NCBI GenBank assembly: GCA_023151185.1
Contig: JAKLJL010000001.1
Location: 434,001-498,000 of the forward strand
Direction of reading: 5' to 3'
Length of the DNA: 64,000 bases
Origin: Bacteroidota bacterium
GTDB lineage: Bacteria; Bacteroidota; JABWAT01
Part shown: in pieces, positions 8,447 through 17,437 of the stretch
Layout of the letters: every line of letters starts with the position of its first letter
Position numbering within the stretch: the stretch's first letter is position 1
Translations under genes and position numbers: made by a program
The notes under the pieces: generated by a model
Told to the model about the DNA's origin: nothing
The model's input: the letters and a program-made list of their open reading frames with translations, nothing else
The model's database searches: none

Positions 8447-10462
8447 TTATTTCTTTGCAGGGTGGTTTTTTAACTCGTCAAACAGACGGGCAATAACCGG
8501 TTCCAACTCTGCAACCGGTTTGGAAAGGCTGGCGATTTCTGTTTCTTTGGCTTTTGTTTCACCGGTGGTTTTCCCGGATGCGAAGGCTTTCAGCCGGCTT
8601 TTAAACAGGACCCCAAGCCGGGATACCGATCCGGCCAAAGGAACCAGTTCCCTGACTGCCGGTGAGGATTCTGCCAGTTTTTTTATTTTGGGTCCGGTTG
8701 AAATCCAGGCATCTGCAAGCCCGGTTAATTCAGCCAAAGCAGCGGCAGAACCGGTTTTTTTATAGTTCCGGATCAGGAGGCGGGCTTTGATGACATCCGG
8801 GGCATCAGAAAGGGCACAATCGACTCCGCGTGAAAACGGAGAGAAGGTGGTATATCCTGGTTTGGTACTGTGGCGCTTGTATCCTTCGATCGGTTCAACT
8901 GCATTCAGAAGGGTCTTCAGCGCCTGAATCTGATCGGTTCCGGCAAGCCGGCGGAGCATTTTATCCCGGTTCGTAACCGGATTCAGTCCGGTTTCTTCGA
9001 GACGCCGGGTAATTTCGGGAAGCCTGCGGTACATCTCATCCGGGTCGGTAACGGAACCCGGTGACCACAGTCTTTCTGCAATTGCCGCAGTCCTTGGCCA
9101 GATTCTCATATCGAGGGTTTCTTCATCCACCAATTCAGCCCACATTGTGGCTTCACCACCCAGAATTCTGGCTTTTTCGGTATCGGTTAAGGTACTGGCG
9201 GCGGGTACCGGGTCGTTCAGATAATGTTTTTCTGCCGGATAAAAAAGGTCAATGTAATACCCGTTCGACAACACACTCCGGTATCCGTCCCGGGCCGAGT
9301 TTTCCATGTAATCCCGGCCCCGCCAGGAATGGATGACAATATTCCTGGGAAGTGACGGCTGATAAATTTCATCCCACCCCATCATCTTTTTCCCGTTCCG
9401 GGTCAGAATATCCAGAATTTTTCCGTTGAAATAGGCCTGAAGGTCATGGTTGGTTGCCAGGTTGTTTTCTGTTTTGAATTTCTGAATATCCGGATTGGCG
9501 TCCCATTGTTCTCCATTATTTTCATCACCGCCGATGTGAAAATACTCATCCGGGAACAGTCCGGACATTTCAGTCAGAAAGGTGTCCAGAAAAGTATAGG
9601 TTTCGGGTTTAGCCGGGTTCATGGTTGATCCAAAAATGCCGTACCTTTTTTCGGGCTTAACCGGCCCGGGAACCGATCCCAGTTCCGGATAACCGGCCAT
9701 CCAGGCAGTGGTATGCCCGGGCATATCAAATTCAGGCATCACCCGGATTCCCCTCAGGTCTGCATACCGGATCAGGTCCCGCATTTCATCCTGGGTAAAA
9801 TACTGGCCATTTGAACCGAGTTCATGCAGTTTGGGGTAGGTTTTGCTTTCAATCCTGAATCCCTGGTCTTCACTGAGATGAAGATGGAGAACATTCAGTT
9901 TGACGAGTGACATGGCGTCTATCTGGCGTTTAACAGTTTCAGCAGTGAAAAAATGGCGGCAGACATCCAGCATCAATCCGCGCCACGGGAAACGGGGAGA
10001 ATCCGAAATACTTACTGACCGGAAGAAGAATCCGGCACTGCTCCGTTCGGTAAGCTGATACAGGGTTTCCAGTCCGTGAAGGATTCCCAGATCGGTTTCT
10101 GCAGAAAGAGAAATGGAATTCCGGGTAATGTTTAGCTGGTAGGATTCTGATTCACCGGGAGTTAATTTTCCCGCCCGCTGAAAGGAAATCTGCAGGGACG
10201 GGGTTTGAACCGGGGTTAAAACAGTGTCGGGATCAAACGTCAGGGTAGTCATTTTGCTGAGCCGTTTCAACAGACGGCTGACGGCAGGTAGCACCCGTGA
10301 TTGATCAGTACCGGATATGCTGCATGAAAAATCAGAAGTCAAAAGAAACCGGTCCTGTCCCGGTTTTATTTCTGAGGGAACCGGCATCAGGTTTTCGGGT
10401 TGGGCAAATAAAGCAGTAGCCGTCAGGGCAGAGAGAAGGAAAGTCAGAAGAAAAGAGTTCAT
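8447..10462 (-). CDS. Beta-N-acetylhexosaminidase, GH20 family, exported
   Basis: A 671-aa enzyme that would release terminal GlcNAc/GalNAc from glycans or chitin oligomers in the periplasm or outside. Signal peptide residues 1-20 (ends TATALFA-Q). A GH20b N-terminal alpha/beta domain (about 22-155) precedes the TIM barrel, which begins at 'SPRFPWRGLMLDVCRHFF'. The catalytic Asp-Glu pair is Asp313-Glu314 in FHIGGDENNGEQW; 'HLHLSEDQGFRIE' and 'MPEFDMPGH' are also GH20 hallmarks. The C-terminal 170 residues are helical and not needed for the call. It is a stand-alone gene whose upstream neighbour is a tRNA followed by a terminator. Confidence 0.95.
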   Translation of the reverse strand: MNSFLLTFLLSALTATALFAQPENLMPVPSEIKPGQDRFLLTSDFSCSISGTDQSRVLPAVSRLLKRLSKMTTLTFDPDTVLTPVQTPSLQISFQRAGKLTPGESESYQLNITRNSISLSAETDLGILHGLETLYQLTERSSAGFFFRSVSISDSPRFPWRGLMLDVCRHFFTAETVKRQIDAMSLVKLNVLHLHLSEDQGFRIESKTYPKLHELGSNGQYFTQDEMRDLIRYADLRGIRVMPEFDMPGHTTAWMAGYPELGSVPGPVKPEKRYGIFGSTMNPAKPETYTFLDTFLTEMSGLFPDEYFHIGGDENNGEQWDANPDIQKFKTENNLATNHDLQAYFNGKILDILTRNGKKMMGWDEIYQPSLPRNIVIHSWRGRDYMENSARDGYRSVLSNGYYIDLFYPAEKHYLNDPVPAASTLTDTEKARILGGEATMWAELVDEETLDMRIWPRTAAIAERLWSPGSVTDPDEMYRRLPEITRRLEETGLNPVTNRDKMLRRLAGTDQIQALKTLLNAVEPIEGYKRHSTKPGYTTFSPFSRGVDCALSDAPDVIKARLLIRNYKKTGSAAALAELTGLADAWISTGPKIKKLAESSPAVRELVPLAGSVSRLGVLFKSRLKAFASGKTTGETKAKETEIASLSKPVAELEPVIARLFDELKNHPAKK

Positions 10463-10543
10463 GGCGGTCCGGGGATGTGAAAATGAGAGTCAAAGATACA
10501 CCCACCGGCAGGAAAAGAAAACAGGGACCTGAGAGAATCAAAT

Positions 10544-10580
10544 AAAAAAGCCCCTTAGAAGTTCATCCAAGGGGCTTTTT
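10544..10580 (-). terminator. Rho-independent terminator after tRNA-Lys
   Basis: A perfect 12-bp inverted repeat (AAAAAGCCCCTT ... AAGGGGCTTTTT) with a 12-nt loop. It lies 4 bp past the tRNA-Lys 3' end and would end the secG/tRNA transcript on the minus strand. The A-run and T-run flank both sides, so it could work in both directions. Confidence 0.85.
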
Positions 10581-10584
10581 GAAG

Positions 10585-10657
10585 TGCACCATTAAGGACT
10601 CGAACCTTAGACCCACTGATTAAGAGTCAGTTGCTCTACCAACTGAGCTAATGGTGC
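10585..10657 (-). tRNA. tRNA-Lys (anticodon CTT)
   Basis: Folds as a full cloverleaf on the minus strand: acceptor GCACCAT/ATGGTGC, D-arm with AGCTCAGTTGGTAGAGC, anticodon stem ACTGA/TCAGT with loop CTCTTAA (anticodon CTT), T-arm with GGTTCGAGTCC, discriminator A. The 3' CCA is not encoded. It is 73 nt long and lies directly downstream of secG. Confidence 0.95.
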
Positions 10658-10668
10658 AGGGTAAAGGA

Positions 10669-10977
10669 TTACTTTCCGGGTTGGGCAGGAGCTGAAGCCG
10701 GAGCCTTGTTTCCTGCTTTATCAATAAAGGATCCTTCTGAGGTTCCGCTGCGCGGAATCAGAAAATTGGACAGAATGCAGAGTACAGCAATCAGAACAGC
10801 AAGAACGGTGGTAGTCCTGCTCAGAAGATCAGCAGTTCTGCGAACACCCATTACGGCAGAGGCTCCGCTTCCGAAAGCAGACCCGGCCAAACCGGTTCCT
10901 TTTGAGCTTTGAAGCAGAATGGAAATGACCAGAAAAAAGGCCAGAATCAGGGTAATGGTAATAATGGCTGAAAACAT
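10669..10977 (-). CDS. secG: Protein translocase subunit SecG
   Basis: A 102-aa inner-membrane protein with two TM helices (about 3-22 and 56-74) separated by the SecG hallmark loop 'ILLQSSKGTGLAGSAFGSG'. SecG assists SecYEG in moving proteins across the inner membrane, which fits a genome that exports many signal-peptide proteins. The C-terminal tail is Ala/Pro/Lys-rich, as is common. The gene sits between two tRNA genes on the same strand (18 bp after tRNA-Arg, 11 bp before tRNA-Lys), which suggests one transcript released by tRNA processing. Confidence 0.93.
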   Translation of the reverse strand: MFSAIITITLILAFFLVISILLQSSKGTGLAGSAFGSGASAVMGVRRTADLLSRTTTVLAVLIAVLCILSNFLIPRSGTSEGSFIDKAGNKAPASAPAQPGK

Positions 10978-10995
10978 AAACTCTCCGGTATTTTG

Positions 10996-11069
10996 TACAC
11001 CCGTAGGGAGTCGAACCCCAAACCTTCTGATCCGTAGTCAGATGCTCTATCCAATTGAGCTACGGGTGC
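10996..11069 (-). tRNA. tRNA-Arg (anticodon ACG)
   Basis: Cloverleaf on the minus strand: acceptor GCACCCG/CGGGTGT (first pair G-U), D-arm AGCTCAATTGGATAGAGC, anticodon stem TCTGA/TCAGA with loop CTACGGA (anticodon ACG, read as ICG after deamination), T-arm with GGTTCGACTCC, discriminator A, CCA not encoded. It is 74 nt long and precedes secG by 18 bp. Confidence 0.94.
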
Positions 11070-11200
11070 ATGATGAATCAAAACTGGTATTTTTTGATTT
11101 AAGGACTACAAAGGTAGACGATGGAATTTCTGAAATCAAGTCAGACTGGGTTATTTTCCGTAAAAACCGCCGGTACCGGAAGGTCCCGGCGGGTATCCCA

Positions 11201-13909
11201 TCACCGGATTAAGGACATTTTGCCGTTCAGGGTTTTTCCGGAAAAAGTGACCCTGTAAAGGTAAACTCCGGAAGCCAGTCCGTCGCCTTTAAATGAAACC
11301 GACTGTACTCCTGCATCCAGTTTATTCAATTCAGTTTTATGAACAAGCTGGCCGGTTACCGAATAAACAGCCAGAGTCACATCCCCGGGAACAGGAAGGG
11401 AAAACCGGATTGCTGTTTCAGGATTAAAGGGATTCGGATAATTTCCGGATAATTCAAACCGGACAGGAACAGCCTCTGCAACTGCGATTCTGCTGAAAGA
11501 TTCCCGGCCATCCAGATCCTGCTGGCGGAGGCGGAATGAAACCGTCCCGGCAGAAGGTCCGGCAGTAAATAAATACCGGGAAGGTGCCGAAACTGTTCCT
11601 TTTCCGGCCACAAACCCGATGGTTTCCCACTGACTCGTTTCTGTGGCATACCCGGCGGCTTTCTGAATATCCCAGCCATAATTCCCGGTCTCGGTCTGGG
11701 TTTCCCAGGTCAGGAGCAGCCCCGATCCGGTACGGCTGACTGAAAAAGAGGATAATTCAACCGGAACCGTTCCCGAAATTTCCTGAGCGCCGATAGTTGG
11801 TGCTTCACTGCTGCGGGAAGTCCCATCAAAGTCAGTTTCAATGCCCAGCGGAGTTCCTGCAAAATCAGGGTCCCCTCCATGTACTTCATCCGGTACCAGA
11901 AAGTAATCATTAAAGCCTGTATGTTTGAAATGGGAAGCTCCGTTTGTCCCCGTTCCGGTCTGGAAGTCACCAAAATTCAGATAGTTTGTCCCTGCAACTG
12001 AGGCCAGGGTATCAAATACCGACCAGAACAGGTTATAATCCGAATTTTCGATTGCCCCTTCAGAGTACAGAGAAATTCCGTTTCCGCCATCAATAATATT
12101 GTTCTTTACCGAAAGAACTGCATTTGTTCCGGTCAGAGCAAGGGCTGGCATTACAGAAACTGAATGCTGATGAACCAGAGAATTGTGATAAATATCCAGT
12201 TCACTCATATTCCGGATGAAAAGTGAGGAAGAGAACTGCGGGCTTTCAGTTACCGAGGTGTACAGAATGTTATTGATGACCTGGTTTTTGGAGTAAGCCG
12301 GAAGAGCCGGGAACCGGTGGAGCTGCCTTTTTTCCCACATGGATTTAAACTCCTGGCGGGTTAACTGGTTTTCCGCAGATCCGGGATGTTTCTTCCGGGC
12401 CCGGTCTGCCTTGAGGGGTTCCCGGCTGAGTGTGCTCCCCCATGACCGGGTTGGTGCAGCAGATTCTGAAATTCCGTGAACTGAAAGTCCGACAGCAGCC
12501 TGAGGCAAATAGTCCAGCGACTGGTGGATCAGATTTTCCTTAATGGATACGGAATCTGCGTTTTCAGTATGAATAGCCACAAGGCGGCTGTTGAACAGGT
12601 AATTTTGATGAATTGACAGTCCTTCGACCTCAAACTGTGCTGGAACTATCTGATTTGAGGCCACATAGATTCCGGCATTTCCGTTGTTAAACAGGTTTCC
12701 TTCAATCCGGATCCCGGAAACCGGAGCCAGTGAGGTGGTTTTCTGACGGTTACCTGAAAATAGGCTTGAAGGTGCTGACCGGGCGGATCTGGAATCGGAT
12801 GCAGATACTGAAGGTCCGCTGACGGAAGAGAAAAATCCAGGACTTGCCCCGATCCGGATTCCACTTGAATATTCCCACCGGTTGGTGTAGAACTCCGAAG
12901 GCCCTTCGAAAACGGAATTTCGAATGGTAATGTCCCGGCTGTTTACGATCTGGATTCCGCCAGGTGCCCCGGTCTGGTAATAGACTGAAATGCCGTCAAG
13001 GATCAGATGGTCAGTTTCCTCAATGTAAATAACCGGAACCAGGTCACCGGGTTCACCCTGATAGAAGTAATGGGAGGTCATTGCAAATTCTGCATTGCTG
13101 ACACCTTCTGCCTTTTGAACAGTTACCGTGTAAGTACCTTCTGAAGGCTGGAACGATCCATAAATCCGTACCGGGTCATTATATTGGTAATTCAGCAGGT
13201 TCAGCGTTACATCGCCGCTGACTTTCAGGGTGTACAGGGCACTCCAGGCCTCATCCAGGGAGGAAAAATCTCCACCAGTCCCCACGGTATAGCTGCCGTT
13301 CATCGGGTTCAGAGGAAGAGATTCAACCCGGATATCATCGATCATGATCGGCTGCGGATCCAGTTCCTCGGTGTCTCCGTAATAGCAGCAGTCATCATTG
13401 TTCCAGCGGAAGTTCAGAAAAACGGCTGTATCTGAAATCTGGGTATTGTAATAAAAAGTCCAGCGGCGTGCGGTTTCATTGCCTGAAATCCACTTGTAAT
13501 TGATAAACTCAGGTGAGGTTCTCGACAGTACGGACTCTCCGCCTCCGCCACTGCCGCCGGTTCCAGTATCAATCAGAAGCTTCAGATCATCCCAACTGGG
13601 TTCTCCCCGGCCTTTCCAGGTCAGCGAAACCTTGAGGACCGGTTCACCGGAAGGAATGTAAATCGGGGCACGAAGACTGGCTTCTGAGTTGGTGTTGGGA
13701 TTATATCCCCAGGACTCACCGGTATTGGTAATCATGGCGCTGAAACTTCCGTTTATGGCCGATGTTCCCAGAACAGTCCAGTAATTCGCCGGGCTGCCGT
13801 CGGTCAGCCAACCGGAGGGAAGGCTTCCGGATTCAAAATCTTCGGTCAGCAGTGTTGTTTGAGCATTCAGGGAAAAGGGAAGCAAAACCAGCAGGAGCAG
13901 TTTATTCAT
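11201..13909 (-). CDS. T9SS-exported parallel beta-helix protein
   Basis: A 902-aa secreted protein. Signal peptide 1-16 (MNKLLLLVLLPFSLNA). The first 190 residues look like a beta-sandwich ('LLTEDFESGSLPSGWL...' is typical of T9SS cargo with choice-of-anchor domains). From about 205 to 660 many short hydrophobic/Asn-rich turns ('NSRDITIRNSVF', 'RIEGNLFNNGNAGIYVASN') mark a right-handed beta-helix. The C-terminus (about 825-902) is a type A T9SS sorting domain: NYPNPFNPETAIRFSLP, then GLASGVYLYRVTFSGKT...MSLIR. No catalytic residues identified; beta-helix proteins are often polysaccharide lyases or adhesins. A low-complexity Ser-rich loop sits near 365-390. Confidence 0.8.
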   Translation of the reverse strand: MNKLLLLVLLPFSLNAQTTLLTEDFESGSLPSGWLTDGSPANYWTVLGTSAINGSFSAMITNTGESWGYNPNTNSEASLRAPIYIPSGEPVLKVSLTWKGRGEPSWDDLKLLIDTGTGGSGGGGESVLSRTSPEFINYKWISGNETARRWTFYYNTQISDTAVFLNFRWNNDDCCYYGDTEELDPQPIMIDDIRVESLPLNPMNGSYTVGTGGDFSSLDEAWSALYTLKVSGDVTLNLLNYQYNDPVRIYGSFQPSEGTYTVTVQKAEGVSNAEFAMTSHYFYQGEPGDLVPVIYIEETDHLILDGISVYYQTGAPGGIQIVNSRDITIRNSVFEGPSEFYTNRWEYSSGIRIGASPGFFSSVSGPSVSASDSRSARSAPSSLFSGNRQKTTSLAPVSGIRIEGNLFNNGNAGIYVASNQIVPAQFEVEGLSIHQNYLFNSRLVAIHTENADSVSIKENLIHQSLDYLPQAAVGLSVHGISESAAPTRSWGSTLSREPLKADRARKKHPGSAENQLTRQEFKSMWEKRQLHRFPALPAYSKNQVINNILYTSVTESPQFSSSLFIRNMSELDIYHNSLVHQHSVSVMPALALTGTNAVLSVKNNIIDGGNGISLYSEGAIENSDYNLFWSVFDTLASVAGTNYLNFGDFQTGTGTNGASHFKHTGFNDYFLVPDEVHGGDPDFAGTPLGIETDFDGTSRSSEAPTIGAQEISGTVPVELSSFSVSRTGSGLLLTWETQTETGNYGWDIQKAAGYATETSQWETIGFVAGKGTVSAPSRYLFTAGPSAGTVSFRLRQQDLDGRESFSRIAVAEAVPVRFELSGNYPNPFNPETAIRFSLPVPGDVTLAVYSVTGQLVHKTELNKLDAGVQSVSFKGDGLASGVYLYRVTFSGKTLNGKMSLIR

Positions 13910-14065
13910 TTGGATATCCAGTTGTTAGTTAAAAAGAGTGGGTTTCTGGGAATTCAGAAAACTTAATACTCTGAACCGGAAGTCAGTTTAGCAAACTGGA
14001 ATAAGGCGGCAGGCAATTTTCGTGAGAGAACGCACATTCAGGAACCCGGAGCCAGAGAGGGAGAA

Positions 14066-14094
14066 AAAGGGCCGGGTAACCGGATGGTTACCCG
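14066..14094 (-). terminator. Terminator overlapping the stop of the beta-aspartyl peptidase gene
   Basis: On the minus strand CGGGTAACC/GGTTACCCG forms a 9-bp stem with a 4-nt loop, followed by GGCCCTTTTTC. The stop codon of the upstream peptidase gene lies inside the hairpin. Confidence 0.6.
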
Positions 14095-14942
14095 AAAATC
14101 TCTTCACTTCCTTCGTTTTTCAGGGCATAGACAATGTGGGGATGGGAATCTTTCTGAATCATGTTTCCGAAATGGTCAATGGCCACAATTCCGGCAAATC
14201 CGTCGAAGGGTTTCAGTTCAGCAAATGTTTTTTCAACGGCTTCCTTCAGCGGCATTCCGTCGGTGACCCGGGTTACAATTTTGGCTGCAACGGCACCATT
14301 CACAATATCCTCACCAACTCCCGTACAGGAAACTCCGCAGAACTGATTGGCATAATTCCCGGCTACGGTTGCAGAATCACTGACCCGTCCCACAATTTCA
14401 AATCCTTTCCCGCCGGTAGAAGTAGCTGCAGCAAGCCGGCCCTCAGAATCCAGTGCCACACAGCCAATCGTTCCCGTTTTGGAAGCTGCCTTTTTTCTGG
14501 CTTCATAATCCTGAATCCGGATGGGAATCCGGGGATCATAGTAACCGAAACCGTGCGACCGGGCAAACCGCAGGGCCCCTTCGCCGGCCAGAATCCGGTC
14601 TTCACAGTCAAGCAGTTTTTCTGCAACGAGAACCGGGTTTTTTACATCCTCCAGATTAATCACTCCCGAAAATTTCTGGGTTTCGCCGTCACAGATCGAA
14701 GCACTCATCCGGATGACGCCGTCACTCTGAATCTGCGATCCGGTTCCGGCATTGAATAGGGGGTCATCCTCGAGCAGGGTACAGGCATAAATAGCTGTCT
14801 GCAGGGCAGAATGGGTTTGCAGAAAGTCCCAGGATTTCCGGATAATGAACCGGAGGGCCTCCTGTTTTGCCAGTTTGGTTTCCGGGCTGGTAGTCAGTTC
14901 AGAAAAAAATCCGCCGTGAATGGTTATGGCCGGCTTTGTCAT
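14088..14942 (-). CDS. Isoaspartyl peptidase / L-asparaginase, Ntn-hydrolase family T2
   Basis: A 284-aa zymogen that autocleaves before its catalytic Thr to give alpha and beta chains; it hydrolyses beta-aspartyl dipeptides and often L-Asn. The cleavage site is recognisable as 'KTG-TIGCVALDSEGRLAAATSTGG', making Thr158 the nucleophile. N-terminal 'AITIHGG' and 'FNAGTGS' are family hallmarks. It has no signal peptide, so it is probably cytoplasmic. ATG 14942 is preferred over a TTG two codons earlier. It is divergent from the YfcC transporter gene (about 295 bp shared upstream region). In cyanophycin breakdown this family performs the last step, beta-Asp-Arg to Asp and Arg, which fits the two S51 genes in the same region. 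Confidence 0.92.
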   Translation of the reverse strand: MTKPAITIHGGFFSELTTSPETKLAKQEALRFIIRKSWDFLQTHSALQTAIYACTLLEDDPLFNAGTGSQIQSDGVIRMSASICDGETQKFSGVINLEDVKNPVLVAEKLLDCEDRILAGEGALRFARSHGFGYYDPRIPIRIQDYEARKKAASKTGTIGCVALDSEGRLAAATSTGGKGFEIVGRVSDSATVAGNYANQFCGVSCTGVGEDIVNGAVAAKIVTRVTDGMPLKEAVEKTFAELKPFDGFAGIVAIDHFGNMIQKDSHPHIVYALKNEGSEEIFG

Positions 14943-15237
14943 GATCAATCCATGAAAAAATATTCTCAGTTCAATATCAGAAGAATCCGCTTTCTGGTCA
15001 AGATCACGGGGATATTTTTTTGGAAAGATTAAAGGGAAAAGACTCTGAAGTATTTTCTATGTTCATAACAATCAATCGCTTAGGTGGCACCAGGCTGGTT
15101 TCACGGCAGGGAAGGTCTGTCTGAAACAGGTGGCTGTGAGAATGAGAAAAAGTTTTCACTACCTCTTGAAATTGGATCGGTTTTTACTCATCATTGCAGG
15201 GTTTGCACCCTATTCCAAACCCTCTGCAGGAGTAAGT

Positions 15238-16629
15238 ATGACCCGGAAAATACCGGATACAATTGTGATCCTTCTGTCTATCTTAGTTGTCTTTATACTG
15301 TTAACCTGGCTGCTGCCGGCCGGTGAATTCCAGCGCACGGAACGGAACGGGATCAATGTCGTGGTTCCCGGATCATACACACCGGCCGAACCGAATCCGC
15401 AGGGTCTGGGCTCGTTTCTGTCTGCCCCGATCAAGGGATTTATCAGTGCAGCCCAGATCATCGGATTTTGTTTTCTCATCGGCGGAGCTTTTACAATTGT
15501 GACCCGAACCGGTGCCATAACGGCAGGTTTGGAAGCCATTCTGGATTTTTCACGCCGGCATCCCAGATATAAGGAGTGGATTTTACCGGTTGTGATGGTT
15601 GTCTTTTCCATCGGTGGAGCCACCTTCGGGATGAGCGAGGAAAATCTGGTTTTTATTCTGATTACCATTCCGCTGGCCATTTCACTGGGATATGATTCGA
15701 TCGTCGGGGTTGCAATTCCGTTTGTTGGCGCCGGGGCGGGATTTGCAGGTGCCGTCCTGAATCCGTTTACCATCGGGGTTGCTCAGGGAATCGCCGAACT
15801 TCCGCTGTTTTCGGGATGGGAATACCGTCTGATTGTCTGGCTGATCATCACGGCGATTGCCATCATTTTTGTCATGCTGTATGCCCGCAAAATTCTGAAA
15901 AATCCCGATCTGTCGCCCGTCAGGGAACTCGATAAAACCCGGATTTTTGACAATCAATCCGGAGAAAGAACCGAACTTACCTTCAGCAGGAAACTGATTC
16001 TCTGGCTCCTGCTCGGAACGCTGGTTGCCCTGATTTTCGGGGTAACCCTTTATGAATGGTATATCAATGAAATTGCAGGACTTTTTGTCGGACTCGGGAT
16101 TTTAGCTGCACTGGTTTACCGGCTTCCGCTTCAAACCTCGATTGATGCGTTTAAGGATGGCGCCCGGGATATGATGACAGCAGGACTTGTCATTGCCCTG
16201 TCCAAAGCCATTCTGATTGTGGCCCGTGACGGAAAAATCATTGATACCATGCTGAATTCAGTCACCGGAATTGCCGGCGATTTTCATCCGTTTGTTTCGG
16301 CAAACCTGATGTTTGCAGTTCAGTATCTGATCCACTTTCTGGTTCCCTCAGGGTCCGGGCAGGCGGCTCTGACCATTCCGATCATGGCACCGCTGGCAGA
16401 TCTGCTGGGAATTACCCGGCAGACAACCGTACTGATTTTCCAGTTCGGCGACGGACTGAACAGCATGATTTTACCGACATCCGGTGTAACGATGGGAATT
16501 CTTTCCATTGCCCGGATTCCCTTTAACGTCTGGCTGAAATGGATTGCCCCGCTGATGATCTGGTTTTATCTGGCAGCCATTCTGCTTCTGATTCCCCCGA
16601 TCTTTTTCTTCTTCTACGGACCTAACTGA
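15238..16629 (+). CDS. YfcC-family amino-acid/C4-dicarboxylate-type carrier
   Basis: A 463-aa inner-membrane protein with about 11-12 TM helices. ATG 15238 is chosen because AGGAG lies 5 bp upstream; the frame is open earlier but starts poorly. It begins 'KIPDTIVILLSILVVFILLTWLLPAGEF', the typical YfcC/DcuC start, and contains 'GGATFGMSEENLVFILI' and 'VPSGSGQAALTIPIMAPLADLLG', conserved transport motifs of the family. Members are annotated as basic amino-acid (arginine/ornithine) or dicarboxylate carriers. The RpiR regulator starts 4 bp after its stop. The divergent beta-aspartyl peptidase suggests it carries Asp, Arg or small peptides; substrate is inferred only. Confidence 0.88.
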   Translation: MTRKIPDTIVILLSILVVFILLTWLLPAGEFQRTERNGINVVVPGSYTPAEPNPQGLGSFLSAPIKGFISAAQIIGFCFLIGGAFTIVTRTGAITAGLEAILDFSRRHPRYKEWILPVVMVVFSIGGATFGMSEENLVFILITIPLAISLGYDSIVGVAIPFVGAGAGFAGAVLNPFTIGVAQGIAELPLFSGWEYRLIVWLIITAIAIIFVMLYARKILKNPDLSPVRELDKTRIFDNQSGERTELTFSRKLILWLLLGTLVALIFGVTLYEWYINEIAGLFVGLGILAALVYRLPLQTSIDAFKDGARDMMTAGLVIALSKAILIVARDGKIIDTMLNSVTGIAGDFHPFVSANLMFAVQYLIHFLVPSGSGQAALTIPIMAPLADLLGITRQTTVLIFQFGDGLNSMILPTSGVTMGILSIARIPFNVWLKWIAPLMIWFYLAAILLLIPPIFFFFYGPN

Positions 16630-16633
16630 CCGC

Positions 16634-17437
16634 ATGCAAGGCAAAGGCGGTTCTTTCCGGACTCTGATAGCCGGCCACTACAGCCGGCTTTCTGCCAATC
16701 AGAAAAAAGTAGCTGACTTTCTCCTGCAGAATATGCGGGAGGCTGCTTTTTTGTCTGTTACCGAAATCGGCGCCCGGTGCGGTGCCAGCAAGGCAACGGT
16801 TGTCCGGTTTGCCCAGGAACTGGGATTTAACGGGTTTATGGATCTGAGAGACCGGATGGCGGAAGCAGTTAACTCGGAATATGCCGTTTTTTCCCAGGTA
16901 CCTCCCGGCGGTCTTGGTTCCGGGTTTGATTCTCTTTTTCAGGTGGCCCGTCTGGATGTTGAAAATATCAATGAGACCTTCAGTCAGCTTGACCGGACTG
17001 TATTTCTGGCGGTTGTCGAATCGGTTCAGTCTGCCGGACTGGTTTATTCGGCCGGGTTGGGTATTTCCTATCTGCTAGCCGAGATTCTGGCTTACACTCT
17101 GGTTCAGGTGGGGCTGAAAGCTGTATCACTGCGGCAGGGATATCAGACGTTTCCGGATCAGATTCCGCTGATGTCTGAACGTGATGTGCTGCTGGTTTTT
17201 TCCTTTCCGCCCTATTCCGAAGAAACCCTGACTCTTGCAGCCCGGGCAAAATCAGCCGGGATTCCGGTTATCGCCGTTACAAATTCCCTCACGGCGCCGG
17301 TTGCCGCTTCGGCCAGCCTCGTGTTGCCGGTCAGAAGTGAGAATCTGATTTACTGCAATTCGATTGCTTCATCTCTGGTTGTCATCAATGCACTGGCAAC
17401 CGAAATCGCCATCCGGAAATCAGGAAACCCGGTCTGA
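16634..17437 (+). CDS. MurR/RpiR-family transcriptional regulator with SIS domain
   Basis: A 267-aa regulator: N-terminal winged HTH_6 (about 10-85, 'LSANQKKVADFLLQNMREAAFLSVTEIGARCGASKATVVRFAQELGF') and a SIS domain (about 105-250, 'LVYSAGLGISYLLAEILAYTLVQVGLKA...VLLVFSFPPYSEETLTLAARAKSAGIPVIAVTNS'). SIS domains bind phosphosugars or related effectors. It lies 4 bp after the YfcC gene and very likely controls that operon and perhaps the divergent peptidase. It resembles the second RpiR at 28827-29693, including the unusual 'FSFPPYS' segment, so both may sense the same effector. Confidence 0.92.
   Translation: MQGKGGSFRTLIAGHYSRLSANQKKVADFLLQNMREAAFLSVTEIGARCGASKATVVRFAQELGFNGFMDLRDRMAEAVNSEYAVFSQVPPGGLGSGFDSLFQVARLDVENINETFSQLDRTVFLAVVESVQSAGLVYSAGLGISYLLAEILAYTLVQVGLKAVSLRQGYQTFPDQIPLMSERDVLLVFSFPPYSEETLTLAARAKSAGIPVIAVTNSLTAPVAASASLVLPVRSENLIYCNSIASSLVVINALATEIAIRKSGNPV

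Noticed and set aside
8447-10462. Link of the GH20 enzyme to the RpiR regulators as an amino-sugar operon
   Set aside because: It is transcribed alone, separated from both RpiR genes by tRNAs, secG and a terminator.
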